A stretch of DNA of 64,000 nt. It comes from Archilochus colubris (Eukaryota; Chordata; Aves; Apodiformes; Trochilidae). The notes under the pieces are model-generated. The model saw only the letters and a program-made list of their open reading frames with translations, made no database searches and was not told the DNA's origin. Location: positions 33,674,017 to 33,738,016 of the forward strand of contig CM041087.1 of NCBI GenBank assembly GCA_023079485.1, given 5' to 3'. Positions 62,501 through 64,000 of the stretch are shown piece by piece; position 1 is the first letter of the stretch, and each line of letters begins with the position of its first letter. The position numbers and the translations under genes were made by a program.

Positions 62501-62894
62501 AGCAAATAAATTTGACTTGGAAACCTGTAGACTTCTGGCCTTGTATGTTGCCTTATTTGACAAATAATATCCATGCATTCATCTTTTGAAAGTTAAAAAT
62601 GGTTATGTGGTCTGACTCTTTGTGGGCAGTTGCAGACAGCTCATCTGTCTTAAAAATTGTGAATATGTTTACAACACCAGGTGCCCATAGTTTTTTATAT
62701 AGGCTTGCACTCTTTGAATATCTGGTTGGAACTGGGTAAGGATCAAGTCATGCTTATAAAGTTTGTTTGATTAGGTTTTGCAAATAATCTGAAGTGGTTT
62801 TGTTCTTGAAGACTGCTCTTCAGACAAGGATTGCTTATAGCTCAGTCATTGATGACAACGATCAAAAGGCTACAGAGGAGAAAGTGTTTGACTT
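59519..62894. other. intergenic, no feature seen
   Basis: AT-rich sequence with short open frames only. No repeat family, RNA gene or splice structure is recognised. Confidence 0.6.
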
Positions 62895-62993
62895 TGTGGT
62901 CAAAGTGTTGGACCAGGTCTCTGGAGTTCTGGTTGGGCCACAGCCTTCCTGTATGGACCTTGTGCCATGGTTCCTTCCTCTGTAAAATAGAGA
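62895..62993 (+). mobile_element. MIR-like tRNA-SINE remnant
   Basis: The sequence follows the MIR order. A tRNA-like start 'tgtggtcaaagtgttggacc' corresponds to the usual '...agtggttagagcactgga'. A box B-like region, 'ctggagttctggttgg', comes next, then 'tatggaccttgtg', then 'ttccttcctctgtaaaatag'. The last two match the highly characteristic MIR blocks 'tgtgaccttggg' and 'tttcctcatctgtaaaatgg'. It is diverged but the block order and spacing are convincing. Confidence 0.55.
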
Positions 62994-64000
62994 TTGCAAG
63001 ATATGGGTGTTTACAAGTAAAGAAAAAGGGCTCTATGGTAAACAAATGAATGCAGGAGTGAACACAACTGAAGTTTGAAATCAGTAATTTAAAAAAGCAT
63101 TTGTCAAACTCTGCCATGGAATTTCACTTGGTCTGTTGCTATGGCATGTAAACATAAAAGCTGAGTTCTGTACTAACTCTGTGACTAAAAAGAAGGAAAA
63201 AAGACAACTGTTTTGCATCCCTAGTTAATACTATTAGTGACTTTCCAACAGCCTGCGACTGCAGGCTAATATTCTTTAATCACAGTTAGGGTGCTTGCTC
63301 ATGAAAATTTGCTACCTGGCAACTCTGTTCTGTTCTGTCTGTTCCTGGCTGATGTTCTGTTTCTGAAGCAGAACTAAAATTAATCTACTATTTTTTTTTT
63401 GTTGTTTTTCTTCATGTTCTGAGAGGCATCCTTTTATTTTCAAAGCTCAGAATCTTGGACTAGCACTCATTGCACTTCAGACATGTAGAAATATAAATGC
63501 TCTTTAGTAATATGAGATCACTGCTGCTGTAGTATCTAGAACATAACAGCAATTTGGAGGGAAGAATTTCAGAGTTTCAGGGAAATAAAGACAGAAACCT
63601 GAAAAATAAGGATTTGGTCTATGTGGTTCACATCTGTTTTGGGGCCATTTAATTCAGGTGGAAGAACGTGATAATGTAGTAACAGTAGTTAGATGAGAAT
63701 AACTATTGTTGGTGGTAGCTAATTTTCTTCTCAGAGGTCACATAAAGTCAAAGCTGAATGGTGTTTTTATATGATGGCCTAGAATTATTTTAGAATATGA
63801 GGAAAAGCAGAGGTCTGCTATACCAGTGTAAACCCAGAGATTCCAGAGGTGTCTTTAAGAGACAGTCACTAAAAGCAAAGTGAAGCTGAAGCCTAGAGAG
63901 GAAGAGTGAGCTTTCTGGGATGGCTTAGACCCTTGTTGAGAGTCCAAGGGTGCAGACACACTGCAATCAGGAAACCAACATTAGCTCAGACAGGATGCAT
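62994..64000. other. intergenic, no feature seen
   Basis: AT-rich sequence to the window end. No gene or repeat is recognised. Confidence 0.6.

Noticed and set aside
1..64000. tRNA, rRNA, CRISPR array, bacterial-type operons or origins
   Set aside because: None is seen. The sequence is vertebrate nuclear DNA, and the direct repeats present are microsatellites or a short minisatellite.
10086..64000. Neighbouring genes such as CTSO or GLRB
   Set aside because: No open frame shows cathepsin active-site blocks or receptor-channel segments. GLRB should lie on the other side of PDGFC.

Overview
The window looks like bird nuclear DNA. It is AT-rich, has sparse exons with canonical GT/AG introns, and carries many CR1 LINE fragments, several ending in the bird-typical ATTCTATGA tail. 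A single solo endogenous-retrovirus LTR of the avian TGTCCTGGTTT... type is also present. A songbird or close neoavian relative is my best guess, but the species cannot be read from the sequence.

The only protein-coding gene I can support is the 3' half of PDGFC (platelet-derived growth factor C) on the + strand. Positions 1-1888 are the end of an intron. Three coding exons follow at 1889-2096, 7586-7803 and 8472-8588. They join in frame into 180 residues, corresponding to residues 166-345 of the 345-residue vertebrate protein. The first exon carries the hinge and ends with the RKSR protease-activation site. The second carries most of the PDGF/VEGF cystine-knot domain. The third carries its last beta-strand, the final CxCxC cysteines and the stop. 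The 3' UTR probably ends near 10080-10090, after an AATAAA at 10059 and before a GT-rich stretch. The signal peptide and CUB exons lie upstream of the window.

From about 10.1 kb to 64 kb I find no convincing gene. This fits the long gene-poor interval that follows PDGFC on its 3' side in other vertebrates. The interval holds: CR1 fragments at 10954-11290 (-), 16795-17819 (+), 25333-25734 (+), 32449-33362 (-) and 49108-49460 (+); small CR1 or L3-like remnants near 59 kb; decayed MIR-like tRNA-SINE remnants at 22465-22595, 36783-36955, 62895-62993 and possibly 40525-40600; several simple repeats; and the 725-bp solo LTR at 54290-55014, flanked by a perfect 5-bp target-site duplication. Some stretches rich in TAATTA-type homeobox cores are plausible cis-regulatory elements, but that cannot be tested without alignment.

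I found no previously undescribed system. The best follow-up points are an unusual Leu beside a knot cysteine of PDGF-C, two adjoining minus-strand ORFs at 51.1-51.8 kb, and the cleanly dated LTR insertion.
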